Below the pieces are notes generated by a model, which was not told the origin of the DNA, did not search any database, and saw nothing but the letters and a program-made list of their open reading frames with translations. Of a stretch of 64,000 nt of DNA, positions 43,687 through 54,003 are shown one piece after another. The translations under genes and the position numbers were made by a program. Source of the stretch: Saposhnikovia divaricata. Its lineage: Eukaryota; Streptophyta; Magnoliopsida; Apiales; Apiaceae. The DNA lies in NCBI GenBank assembly GCA_036435485.1, contig CM071598.1, forward strand, positions 42,298,501 through 42,362,500, read 5' to 3'. The number at the start of each line of letters is the position of its first letter. Position 1 is the first letter of the stretch.

Positions 43687-46680
43687 TTGTTGACAAACTC
43701 TGATGGAAAAACTATGTGCCTGTCAACAAGAATGTCCAATGAAGAGAGTTGGAAGTGGCATAAGAAACTCTCTCATTTGAATCTGAACAACATCAATGAG
43801 CTGATAAGGAAGGATCTTGTTAGAGGACTTCCAAAGTCTTTGTTAAATGTTGAAGGTCTGTGTGATTCATGTCAAAAGGCCAAACAGAGGAAGACCTCTT
43901 TCAAGAGCAAGTCTGAATCTTCAATTGTTGATCCATATCATCTGTTACATGTTGATCTTTTTGGACCAGTAAATGTCTTGTCAATTGGAAGAAAGAAATA
44001 TGCTCTAGTTATTGTTGATGAATATACCAGATACACTTGGGTGTATTTTCTAGCAAAGAAGGATGAAACTGCATTAACTCTGATGGAGCATGTAAAGCTA
44101 CTGGACAAAGGATCAAAACACAAAGTCAAAATAATCAGAAGTGATAATGGAACTGAATTCAGAAATGCAACAATGGAAGAATTCTGCAAGAACAGAGGAT
44201 TGAAGCAAGAATTTTCTGCACCTGGTACACCACAGCAAAATGGTGTAGTTGAGAGGAAGAACAGAACCTTGATAGAAGCTGCTAGAACTATGCTTGATGA
44301 AGCAAAATTGCCAAATTATTTCTGGGCAGAAGTAGTTCAAACTGCCTGTTTTACTCAAAATGCAACACTGATCAACAAGCATGGAAAAACACCATATGTG
44401 ATAGTGAGGGAAAAGAAGCCAAACCTGAAATATTTTCATATTTTTGGGTGCAAATGCTTTGTGTTGAAAACTCATCCTGAACAGTTGACCAAATTTGAGT
44501 TGAAAGCAGATGAAGGAATTTTTGTTGGCTATCCACTCTCAACCAAGGCATTCAGAGTTTATAATCTGAGAACAAGGGTGATTATGGAATCTATTCATGT
44601 GTCATTTGATGACAGGAAAATCACTGGACTTGAAGATGTTGATGAACATGATCAGTTGCATTTCGAAAATGAAGATCTAATCTCTGATGAAATAAACTCT
44701 GATGACACTAGTCCAACAAACTCTGTTGATGCAAACTCTGAACCTCTACTGGTACACACAGAAGAAATAGTACAGTCTGAACAAAGAGGAGAACTAGTTG
44801 AGGGGGAGCATGATCATAGTGATGAATCAAATTCTGATAGTGAGTCAACTGAAAATTCTGGATCAAACTCAAACTCTGATGACTCAAACTCTGAAAGTCC
44901 AAATTCTGATAGTTCAAACTCTGAGCAATCAAATTCAGGGGGAGCCTCAGAGAATGAAGAAAGGCATCAAGATAATCAGGAGAACATTGATCAAGGGGGA
45001 GGATCAACTATTGACAGAAGTCATTTACCTACAGCTAGGAAATGGACAAAATCACATACACCTGATTTAATCATTGGAGATCCAGATGCAAAAGTTAGGA
45101 CAAGAAGTGCACCAATAAATGAATGTCTGTTCCATGCATTTCTGTCCAAATCTGAACCAAAGAAAGTGGAAGAAGCTCTTCAAGATGCTGACTGGATAAC
45201 AGCAATGCATGAGGAGTTAAATGAATTTGAGAGAAATGAAGTATGGACCCTTGTACCTAGACCAAAGAATAGATCTGTTGTTGGTACTATATGGGTTTTC
45301 AGAAATAAAACTGACAGTGATGGGGTTGTTACAAGAAACAAGGCCAGACTTGTGGCCAAAGGCTATTCACAGCAAGAAGGCATAGACTATGATGAAACTT
45401 ATGCTCCAGTTGCAAGGTTGGAGGCAATAAGAATCTTTCTAGCATATGCTTCTCACAAGAAATTCAAGGTTTTTCAGATGGATGTGAAAAGTGCTTTTCT
45501 GAATGGAAAACTTGAAGAAGAAGTGTTTGTTGAACAACCACCAGGATTTGTAAATCCCAAGTATCCAGATTATGTCTACAGACTTGACAAGGCACTCTAT
45601 GGACTTAAACAGGCACCAAGAGCATGGTATGAAACTCTGGCTCAATTTCTTTTAGAAAGTGGGTTTCACAGAGGTACAATTGATAAAATCTTGTTCTACT
45701 TCAATCTTGGTAGTGATCTGTTATTAGTTCAAATATATGTAGATGACATAATTTTTGGATCAACTAATGATAAACTCTGTAAGAAATTTGCCAAGCTCAT
45801 GCAGTCTAGGTATCAAATGAGCATGATGGGAGAGCTCAGTTATTTTCTAGGGCTACAGGTGAAGCAAACAGATGATGGAATTTTTATCAATCAAGCAAAA
45901 TATACCAGAAATCTTCTCAAGAAATTTGGCATGCTTGACTGCTCATCTGCAACAACTCCCATGACAACAGCAACAAAGTTGGATAGAGACACAGGTTTAC
46001 CAGTGGATATGACAAACTATAGAGGAATGATTGGGTCACTTCTTTATCTAACAGCTAGCAGACCTGACATCATGTATGCAACATGTCTTTGTGCAAGATT
46101 TCAGGCAGATCCAAGAGAACCACATCTAACAGCTGTGAAGAGAATCTTCAAATATCTTAAGGGAACCATAACTTTAGGTTTGTGGTATCCAAGAGAATCA
46201 GAATTCAAGCTTCTTGGTTACTCTGATGCAGACTTTGCAGGCTGTAAGATAGACAGAAAAAGTACTAGTGGAAGTTGTCAATTTCTTGGTGATAGAATTA
46301 TTTCTTGGTACAGCAAGAAACAGAAATCAATCTCTACATCTACAGCTGAAGCAGAGTATATTGCTGCTGGTAGCTGTTGTGCACAGATTCTGTGGATGAA
46401 GAATCAATTACTGGATTATGGATTGAGGTACAGTAAAATACCTATTTACTATGATAATCAAAGTGCTATTGCTATGACAGGTAATCCAGTACAACATTCA
46501 ATGACCAAGCACATCAGCATAAGGTATCATTTTATCAGAGAACATGTAGAGGAAGGGAATATTGAGCTTCATTTTGTGTCTACAGAACAACAGCTTGCAG
46601 ATATCTTCACCAAGCCATTGAGTGAAGTTGTATTTACAAGGCTGGTAAATGAACTAGGAATGGTCTCTGGTTTTGACTAG
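43687..46680 (+). CDS. Z pol: integrase, RT, RNase H (997-residue open frame)
   Basis: An uninterrupted frame to TAG 46,678-46,680, conceptually continuing the protease. Integrase zinc finger: HKKLSHLN and CDSCQKAKQ, intact. Core: HVDLFGPVNVL, IIRSDNGTEFRN, GVVERKNRTLIEAA (D, D, E). Between integrase and RT lies an Asn/Ser/Asp-rich linker (44,820-44,950). RT: MDVKSAFLNGKLEEEVFVEQ and YVDDIIFGST. RNase H: YSDADFAGCKIDRKSTSGS, AEAEYIAAGSCCAQILW, and LADIFTKPL at the end. Every catalytic residue I can check is present, so integrase, RT and RNase H could be active if supplied with protease. No independent start codon is expected, since pol is normally made as part of a polyprotein. Confidence 0.9.
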   Translation: MLTNSDGKTMCLSTRMSNEESWKWHKKLSHLNLNNINELIRKDLVRGLPKSLLNVEGLCDSCQKAKQRKTSFKSKSESSIVDPYHLLHVDLFGPVNVLSIGRKKYALVIVDEYTRYTWVYFLAKKDETALTLMEHVKLLDKGSKHKVKIIRSDNGTEFRNATMEEFCKNRGLKQEFSAPGTPQQNGVVERKNRTLIEAARTMLDEAKLPNYFWAEVVQTACFTQNATLINKHGKTPYVIVREKKPNLKYFHIFGCKCFVLKTHPEQLTKFELKADEGIFVGYPLSTKAFRVYNLRTRVIMESIHVSFDDRKITGLEDVDEHDQLHFENEDLISDEINSDDTSPTNSVDANSEPLLVHTEEIVQSEQRGELVEGEHDHSDESNSDSESTENSGSNSNSDDSNSESPNSDSSNSEQSNSGGASENEERHQDNQENIDQGGGSTIDRSHLPTARKWTKSHTPDLIIGDPDAKVRTRSAPINECLFHAFLSKSEPKKVEEALQDADWITAMHEELNEFERNEVWTLVPRPKNRSVVGTIWVFRNKTDSDGVVTRNKARLVAKGYSQQEGIDYDETYAPVARLEAIRIFLAYASHKKFKVFQMDVKSAFLNGKLEEEVFVEQPPGFVNPKYPDYVYRLDKALYGLKQAPRAWYETLAQFLLESGFHRGTIDKILFYFNLGSDLLLVQIYVDDIIFGSTNDKLCKKFAKLMQSRYQMSMMGELSYFLGLQVKQTDDGIFINQAKYTRNLLKKFGMLDCSSATTPMTTATKLDRDTGLPVDMTNYRGMIGSLLYLTASRPDIMYATCLCARFQADPREPHLTAVKRIFKYLKGTITLGLWYPRESEFKLLGYSDADFAGCKIDRKSTSGSCQFLGDRIISWYSKKQKSISTSTAEAEYIAAGSCCAQILWMKNQLLDYGLRYSKIPIYYDNQSAIAMTGNPVQHSMTKHISIRYHFIREHVEEGNIELHFVSTEQQLADIFTKPLSEVVFTRLVNELGMVSGFD

Positions 46681-48038
46681 AGATATTGGTTAGACTCAAA
46701 ACTCTATTTATGTACTGTGTTGCTCATATTTCTGTGGTATGTTACACTCTGATATGCAAACTCTGCTCAATGACTGTTAAACTCTGTTAGCATGCTTTTT
46801 AAGTCATACACTGTTAACTGTTGAATAAACTCTGAGAAACTCTGATAATGTTTCATTCTGAACATAAACACCGATGAAGATACATGTATGAAACATTATT
46901 CTCAGTAATTAGTCATGAATCCTTCTAAGTTATCTGTGATCTAATCTTAAACTGTGCAGAAAGTTAACACAGCATGATACTGTTCTATATTTATAGCATC
47001 TCTTAGTTTATTTATCCTAAACTCTGAGTCTGTAAATACTGTGTGCATTGCCTCTCATAAATAATTTCTAATGTTGATGAGCTCTAAACTCTGTTAGTTA
47101 TACACTGTTAAATTAGATTCTGTTATTAGAATAACACAAAAGCTAAAATATATAGACTGTTAGAACTCCTTTGATATCATGTTTGTAACTAGGACGACCC
47201 AGGAACTTACTGGTATATAGTAATGGCTAAAATTCTCTAATTTTTGGTGACTAGTCGAAAGCTAGGAAGATCCAAGAACTTATCAAATTGATAAGGGCTA
47301 AAATTATAGGATTTTTGGTGACTAGTTTCAACCTCTGATTACTGGAGAAAACCAAAAAAAAATGGGGGTTATAGATTAATTAAAAATTACTGTATATAAA
47401 CTGTTTACTACAGAGTTTAGCATTCATCATATATTCAGTGTTTACTATCAGAGTTTGTGCATCCAGTGTTTACTGATTTACTTTATGGATTTTATGAAAT
47501 ACTAGATGCTCTAAATACTGATATAGTAAATTCTGCTCTACACACACTCATATTCACAACTGTGCAGTGTTTGAAAGGATAACAATAATTAAGTTGGAGA
47601 ATTGATAAACACTGTTGGATTTTGTTGAGTACTCTAAGGTAATATTTTATTTCAGACAAAACATATACTTGGAGTACACAAAGAGTTTTTGAAATTTGCA
47701 TGTACTACGTGCCAGTTGTTTAATGGTGTCAGACAGTTAAAGCTTATTGGAAATAGGAGAGAGAACAACAGTAATAATATCGTGTAAATAACTATTTCAC
47801 TGTTTATGTGACACGTGTCCCACTCACACACTTAACAAGAAATTGGTTGCGTGTTTAATGTCTAAAACGATTGGGTTTTGATTTTCAATTACAGATCTAA
47901 TCAAAATCATTTCATTATTCACTTTTTCATCTTTACATCCACGAACACACAACATCACACACAATTTCTCTGTTACTTTCACTTAAGCATTTTCACAAAC
48001 ACTTTTCCACACACTCTCTTCTCTATTACACTGTTCTA
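46681..48038 (+). other. Z spacer between pol and third ORF, dense in AAACTCTG
   Basis: No gene. The motif AAACTCTG or its complement occurs at least eight times between 46,750 and 47,460, for instance in ATAAACTCTGAGAAACTCTGAT at 46,826. Two diverged copies of a phrase near 47,200 and 47,280 (TTTTTGGTGACTAGT preceded by AAGAACTTA-type words) form a short tandem duplication. Before the ATG there is a pyrimidine-rich leader (47,930-48,038). Confidence 0.7.
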
Positions 48039-51000
48039 ATGGCAACCAAGAATTTTGTGGCTCAGGGATTAACTTTTGTTACAAACAACTATGCCGCAAT
48101 ACTAGACACTGCTAAAGCCCCAGAATCATTTCATTTGATTCAGAACTTCTTAAGAGACTCTGAAGTTGGTCAGGCTCTTGTTCAACCAGAAAAACTCTCG
48201 GCCACACAAATCTCTACCTTCTGGAGAAACTCTGTTTATGATGATGGTGGAGAGAATGGGACTCCATCTATTGTGTTTACTTATGAAGATCAAGAGTTTG
48301 TAATCACTCCTGCAACATTTCGTGAGGTTTTGGATTTTGATACTCACACTTCATACTCTGTGGCTGTTGAGAGTCAATTAAAAGAAATGTTACAGCAACT
48401 AAGGTTTTCTGCTCCTTTGGATAAGATTGGGAATGTCAAAAGGCCAGGGCTCAGGAAGGAGTGGAGCTTTTTCTTTGACTGCATTACTCGAGCGTTTGGC
48501 AAGAAGGTCACCAACTGGGATGCAATTCCTGGTGAAAGTCTTCAAATCGGGTATTCTCTTCTTAATGGGAGTAACTTTGATTTTGGTCGTTTAGTTCTTA
48601 TGAATTTAGGTGAAAAACTTGCAGAGTCTAATACAACTGTTTATTTCTCACGTTTCTGTCAATGTTTATTCTCTGCTTGTTTACCTAATTTGGCAATTTC
48701 TGATGAGGATGTTATACAACCTTTTCAATGCCATAAGAGAATGTTTTCTGATTTATCAAATAAGGATACTAACAAAGAGCAAGTACCAGAGTTTATCTAT
48801 CCTCTTGCTCTCAGAAACTTTCTCAACCAACCACAAGAACCACAAGAACATCAACATGAACCAATCATTGAACCTCCACGGTCACCTCCTCAACCCACAA
48901 ACACTGAACCACCTCAAACCATAAACACTGAACCAATCAATAAACGAACATCTCCACCCACCATTGCTACTACTTCACAACCTCAGTCTTCATCACACCC
49001 TCAACCTCAACCACAATCCAAACCAAAGAAATCAAAGAAAAGCAGGGCTATAAGGCCATCAAGAAAACACAAGATTGCTGAAGCTTCTAAGCCAAAACGG
49101 GCTAGAAAGGAAAGGGATAACAAACCTAAATCTCCATCTATACTAGATGATTCCGTCTCAGAAGAAGATAGAGCAGAAATGAATCCTCCAGTTAAGAGAA
49201 GGAGAGTAATTTTTGAACTCTGATGAAGAAATGAATTTTGAATCTCCCGAGGATATTTCTAAGGAAATACCTGCTGTTGAGAAAGATACAGATGGTAATG
49301 CTGATGATATAATGGATGAAATTCTTGAACCATTGTTCCCATTCTCTGAGAACATGGACATTCCAATCTCTTCACTTGCTGTATTCTCTGAGGCAACTGA
49401 TGCAGTAAATCAAACCACTGTGGTACATGAAGAAACAGTGGCTTCTCATACTGAGTTAATTTCTGATGCTCATCAATCTGTTGAACAGGGTGAGGAAATT
49501 GATCAACCACCAATGGAGACAAACTCTGAGCCTATTGTGCAACCTGCAGAGGATGTTGTAAAGCCTGTTGCAGAGAATATTGAACCTACTGCTGAAACTG
49601 TTGCAGAGGATGTTGTTGAGAATGTTGAAACTGTTGATGAATCTCTTCCAATTCCTGAATCAACTGATCATGTTGAAGCTGAAATTGAAGTTGGAATTGA
49701 AGGCAGTACTGAGTCAAGCTCTTCTCAGAGTTTACCAATACAGACTGATGCTAAAGTTAAAGATTTTGCTGGTCCTTCAAATCAAGCAGATGCTGAAGAA
49801 AAACACTATGAACAATTTTCAAATGATTGGTACAAAGAAACTTGTATCTTTCATGTTGCAAGAGCAGCTGAATTTGTCAAGAGAACATCCAGAATAATTA
49901 CAAATCCAGAGATTCTATCTTGTCTCAAGGCTACAGTTGTCCAAGTGAAGACTCTCAATTCTAGGTTTGATCTTTGTCAAAAGGCAATTTCTGATGTTCG
50001 AGGTGATGTTGTTAGAGGAGATGATATGATTAAACTTGACAACAAGAACAAATTTCAATATCTTTCTCAGAATCAAGAAACTTTGTCTCACAGGCTGAGC
50101 AAAGTTGAAGAAAATCAAAATGCCATGTCTTTAAAGATTGATTCTATTGCTACCTCCCTGGAGTTAATCACATCAATTCTTATGCCTGATGATGTCAAAA
50201 AGGGGGATAGAGTTGCTAAAGACAAATGCAAGCAATCTCAAACTCTGATCAGAAAGGATAGTGCTGGAGATGGAGGAGCAAGTAATAAAGGCAGGGGCAA
50301 AACTGAAGAACTTCAAACTCTGAAATCTAGCAGGTCTTCTAAATCACAGTTTGCTGGGATAAACACTGATACTCAAGGTACTTCAAAGACCAAGAGTTTG
50401 CTATTATCTTCTAATCCACAGACTGATGAGGAGTTGGCTGCTAAATTATTTATTGAAGAAAATGAAGAAGGAGCTACTATCGAAGATATTAAAGCTGAAG
50501 AAAAGAGTTTAAAAGAACAACATCTCAAAGCTTTAAAGTCTGGAAAGTTAAAGAAAGGAAAAGCTCCTAGGCCTGTTCTTAATGGCATTGTGATCAAGGA
50601 AAATGTTGATGCTGATCAAAGATCACATTTATCAAAGAAATCAACAGAAGCAGAAGCTAAACTCAAGTTGAAAGGCATTGAAGGAGAAGTTTCAAAGAAG
50701 AAAGATACAACCTCTGTTTCTACACAAGTTGTACAGAAGAAAGAAAACACAACCTTTGTTGCTACACAAGTTGTGTCTAGACCTCTATCTTCTCAGTTGC
50801 AATCAATTTTTGGTAAAGGAACACTTCATGATCCAAATCTATTATCTGGAGCTCCTATGGATTTTTCTGATGGAAGAACTTTGTCTGGTAAGATTGGAAA
50901 TAATAAAGCTGGTTTGGGTTCACATAAAGATAGAAGGCAATATACTGGTCCCAGAGATCCTTCTTCACTAGCTGTTCCAGGTCGTGGTGTCACTCAAGAG

Positions 51001-51573
51001 AGTTTGGACAGACTGGAATCAGTGCAGTTAGTTTATCAAAAGAGTTTAAAGAAAGATTTTCTCTTATACTTCATGGCTGATGGGACAGTATTTAGAATTG
51101 ATGAGAATGATATTGGCTTGAAATATTGGGAAGAACTAGAATATGTTCTATATCTTTTCAAGGTGAATAGTCAAAGGACTCAATCAGTTGCAAATGTGCT
51201 CAGACAGAAAATGCTCCAGAATTTGGCAATCAGAGGGATGAAGTGCAATAGCAGATATGTTCCTAAGTACAGAGACTGAAATGGAAATCTTATTGAAATG
51301 AAGAAGGGTACTGCAAAGTTAAAGACTGATTTGGGAATCACAGTACTTGACTTCAATTCACAGTCAGAGGAAGTGAAATTTATCAGGCTGGGAAATGAGA
51401 TGAGGAGGAACAAAATCTATGATCTTAGATCTACTATCTATCAGACAGATGAGAGTGATCCTCAGTTGAGAGAGATCAAGGAAGCTATGAAGATTGAGCT
51501 TGAAAATACAGAGAGAAGATTGCTTATAGATTATCTCAGAACAACACCAGATCTTGAGGAGATTAGAGATTAA
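48039..51573 (+). pseudogene. Z third ORF (env-position protein), about 1,180 codons
   Basis: ATG at 48,039. First frame to 49,223; a one-base shift at about 49,215 moves to the next frame, which runs to TGA 51,277-51,279 and then to TAA 51,571-51,573. Residues 130-210 hold LRKEWSFFFDCITRAFGKKV and LQIGYSLLNGSNFDFGRLVL, like Y. Then come a Pro/Gln-rich linker, a basic patch (KPKKSKKSRAIRPSRKHK), an acidic Val/Glu-rich stretch, probable coiled coils (50,000-50,150) and a C-terminal domain with LKYWEELEYVLYLFKVNSQ. The TGA at 51,277 lies where Y has Arg (KYRRRNG). No signal peptide or membrane segment is evident. Role unknown. Confidence 0.8.
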
Positions 51574-51717
51574 AGTCTCTAAGAATTTTCTTGTTATCTG
51601 TAAATTTTTGTTAAGTCAAGTTTAAACTCTGCTTATTTTAATAAACACTGTGTTTGTATAAAATTGTTTTGACATCATCAATTATTGTTAACTTGTGCAT
51701 TTTTACTAATGAACAAG

Positions 51718-51728
51718 TTGGGGGAGAT
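51718..51728 (+). other. Z polypurine tract
   Basis: TTGGGGGAGAT directly before the TG of the 3' LTR; the same word precedes the Y 3' LTR (to 52,656). Confidence 0.88.
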
Positions 51729-52286
51729 TGTTAAATATAATTGATATGGTTAATATCAGTGTTTAAGTTTTACAGGGAAACACAGAGTTTAAACAGGAAG
51801 CAGTCAGAGTTTAGTTAAACTCTGACAGTTAGAAGCTGAACAGAGTTTGCTATACGCTGACAGTTGGAAGCTTGACAGAGTTTGTTAAACTCTGTCTGGA
51901 GGAAGCGTCTACTTGTCAACAGTGTTTGAAGAATTATTGAAGATAATTATGGAAGCAATATCTTTGAAGATTGGATAGCTGTCAAAGAGATTGAGTTGAC
52001 TAAGGAGACGTGGAGCAATCATAATTGATAACAATTGTATAGCTAATTTATAGGAGTATCAATTATCGATTGTATAGCAGCTGTATATCTTATAAATACA
52101 GTTAGGTTAACCGTAGAAGGGTATCAATCATGTAATACAATATCTTTCATTGTAACCTAAGCAGCTCTCTGTGATATTTTACATCACTGAGAGAGAAGTT
52201 AATTTCAAACAGTTTTTAAAGCTTTTTAAGAACTTATTGTTATTCTCTCATACTTAGTTGATTATAAGTGTGTATTCGGCCTAACA
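51729..52286 (+). repeat. Z 3' LTR, 558 bp
   Basis: Full-length match to 40,443-41,000 with about nine substitutions by eye and no length change. Target duplication GAACC follows. Confidence 0.95.
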
Positions 52287-52291
52287 GAACC

Positions 52292-52494
52292 TACTCAATC
52301 ACTATCCTGCCAACATTCTGAAACCAGTACTTGAAGATTTCAAAGACTCTATCTTGCTTGAAGAATTGGATGCAATGGCAGAAATCATAAGAGCTATGGA
52401 TGAGAATGCAAGGAAGGAAAAAGAAAGGAAACAGAAGGAATATGATGATCTACTAGCCAGAGAAATGGAGATGGAATCAAATGATAAAGGATAG
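52292..52494 (+). pseudogene. Y third ORF, C-terminal part
   Basis: It resumes in frame after Z and its duplication, reading LNHYPANILKPVLEDFKDSI, then a charged helix (ENARKEKERKQKEYDDLLAR), and ends at TAG 52,492-52,494. Together with 23,813-25,651 and 37,665-40,442 the original ORF was about 4.8 kb, longer than most retrotransposon third ORFs. Confidence 0.8.
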
Positions 52495-52644
52495 CATCTC
52501 ATCATAGTCTGTAAGATTACACACTTGTATTTCTATTCATGTTCTTAGTTCAAATCTACATACCTGTACTTTTCAAAGTTTTATCTTTATGTATGTTAGG
52601 CTTGTTATCAGGCATGAAATTGTGACTAAGGGTCTTACTCACAA

Positions 52645-52656
52645 TTTGGGGGAGAT
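52645..52656 (+). other. Y polypurine tract
   Basis: TTTGGGGGAGAT abutting the TG of the 3' LTR at 52,657. The preceding 150 bases (52,495-52,644) are noncoding AT-rich sequence. Confidence 0.88.
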
Positions 52657-54003
52657 TGTTATTCACAAAGACATGCCTGTACTCATATAATAACAAGCCT
52701 AAGTATGTGTAATGCTATGCATTACCTACATGACCTCTTAACTGAGGGAACCTCTAGTTGTAGAGTTTCTATTTGTTTTGTACTTGTAATAGGCATCAAA
52801 TCCTAGTTGTGTAACTGTACTTATAAAGTCAAGAATAATGCTTGAAAGAAGTTCCAAGGTTCATGCCTCAAGCAAGGAGATAAAGACTGTCAAATAATCA
52901 CAGTTGGGATTTGAAGAAATGAAGAATTTTCCTGAGTAACAATTCGAGAAGTACATTTGTCTATTCGAGAAGTCTAGCATTCGAGAAGTCAGGGATTCGA
53001 TATCTCAAAAGACACTGTTCGATATCTCTGAAGGTCAACTAGTCAAAGCCTTATTCGAGAACTCAGAGATTCGACATGTCTAATACTCTATAAGAGAACT
53101 CATTGAGTCAACAAGTCAAAGCATCATTCGAGTTCTCTAAGAGTCAACAAGGCAATGCTCTATTCGATATCTCAAGGACTAAAGAAGCTATTCGATATCT
53201 CAGGGATTCGATAAGTAAAATGTTCTATTCGATATCTCAAGGATTCCTGAAGAAAAGACCTACTTGAGAAGTCATTCGATATGTCAGTTTAACAGTATTC
53301 GAGACCTCAGAGTTATCGACTAAGCCAATTCTAGTTCTCGAATCACCAACAGTATTCGAGAACTCAGAGTTATCGATCAAGCCAATTCTAGTTCTCGAAT
53401 CACCAACAGAGTTACTTCTCGAATACAATCTTGGAGACAAAATACTGAAGAATTGTACAAGTCAGAGACCTGCAACAAGCTAAAGCACTTTATGGACCAC
53501 AATCTGTAATGTACTTTAGAAAAGCCTACAAAGAAGCTTGGAGAGATGTACAAGAGCTAAAGAGCTAAAGAAGTGGATCTGAACAAAGCTTGGCAAAGTC
53601 AAACCTGTAGCCGTTTGGATGCTTACTCAAAAAGGATAGACACACTAGAAAGTAAAGTTGTTTGGCTACCTTATTTGTAGTAAGTAGGTTGTATTCATGC
53701 TCTATAAGGATACAGCCTCACTTCCTTAGAAGTTAATTTTTTCATACACAAAAGAAAACATCTCTCTGAGAAAAATAAATCTGAGAATACTAACTTTTGT
53801 ATTCACAGATTGTAGCAAAATCTTTATCTAATAATATATTAGATTAAAGTGATATTGTGTTGTGTTGCTCGCTCATTATTTTCCGTACTTAAATTATAGC
53901 ACACACTTAACACATATCTTGCTATACAGATTCAAGAACAACGAAAAGTTCAAGAATCCATTCACCCCCCCTCTGTATTCTTTCTTGTATTCTATACTCA
54001 ACA
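52657..54003 (+). repeat. Y 3' LTR, 1347 bp
   Basis: Begins TGTTATTCACAAAG, ends CTATACTCAACA, and carries the same TTCGAGAA array (52,942-53,423), with some sites mutated relative to the 5' copy. Target duplication CACTT at 54,004-54,008. Confidence 0.94.

Larger units (their letters stand above)
40443..52286 (+). mobile_element. Second Sire-like Ty1/copia retrotransposon (Z), 11,844 bp
   Basis: LTRs of 558 bp each (40,443-41,000 and 51,729-52,286) with about nine differences by eye, flanked by GAACC (40,438-40,442 and 52,287-52,291). The order is gag, protease, integrase, RT, RNase H, spacer, third ORF, polypurine tract. It belongs to the same broad clade as Y (same tract TTGGGGGAGAT before the LTR, same gene order, recognisable similarity in every protein) but is a different family with unrelated LTR sequence. 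It carries an unusual dispersed motif, AAACTCTG. Confidence 0.95.
15779..54003 (+). mobile_element. Sire/Maximus-like Ty1/copia retrotransposon (Y), interrupted by W and Z
   Basis: LTRs at 15,779-17,128 and 52,657-54,003, flanked by CACTT (15,774-15,778 and 54,004-54,008). The order is LTR, Met-tRNA primer site, gag, protease, integrase, RT, RNase H, spacer, a giant third ORF, polypurine tract, LTR. Integrase before RT marks it as copia; the large ORF behind pol and the TTGGGGGAGAT tract are typical of Sire/Maximus. Removing W and Z leaves about 14.4 kb. LTRs differ at several dozen positions, the highest divergence of the three nested elements. Confidence 0.93.

Noticed and set aside
47200..47330. 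Possible gene or structured RNA in the Z spacer duplication
   Set aside because: Only a short diverged duplication is visible; no pairing pattern or ORF supports more.
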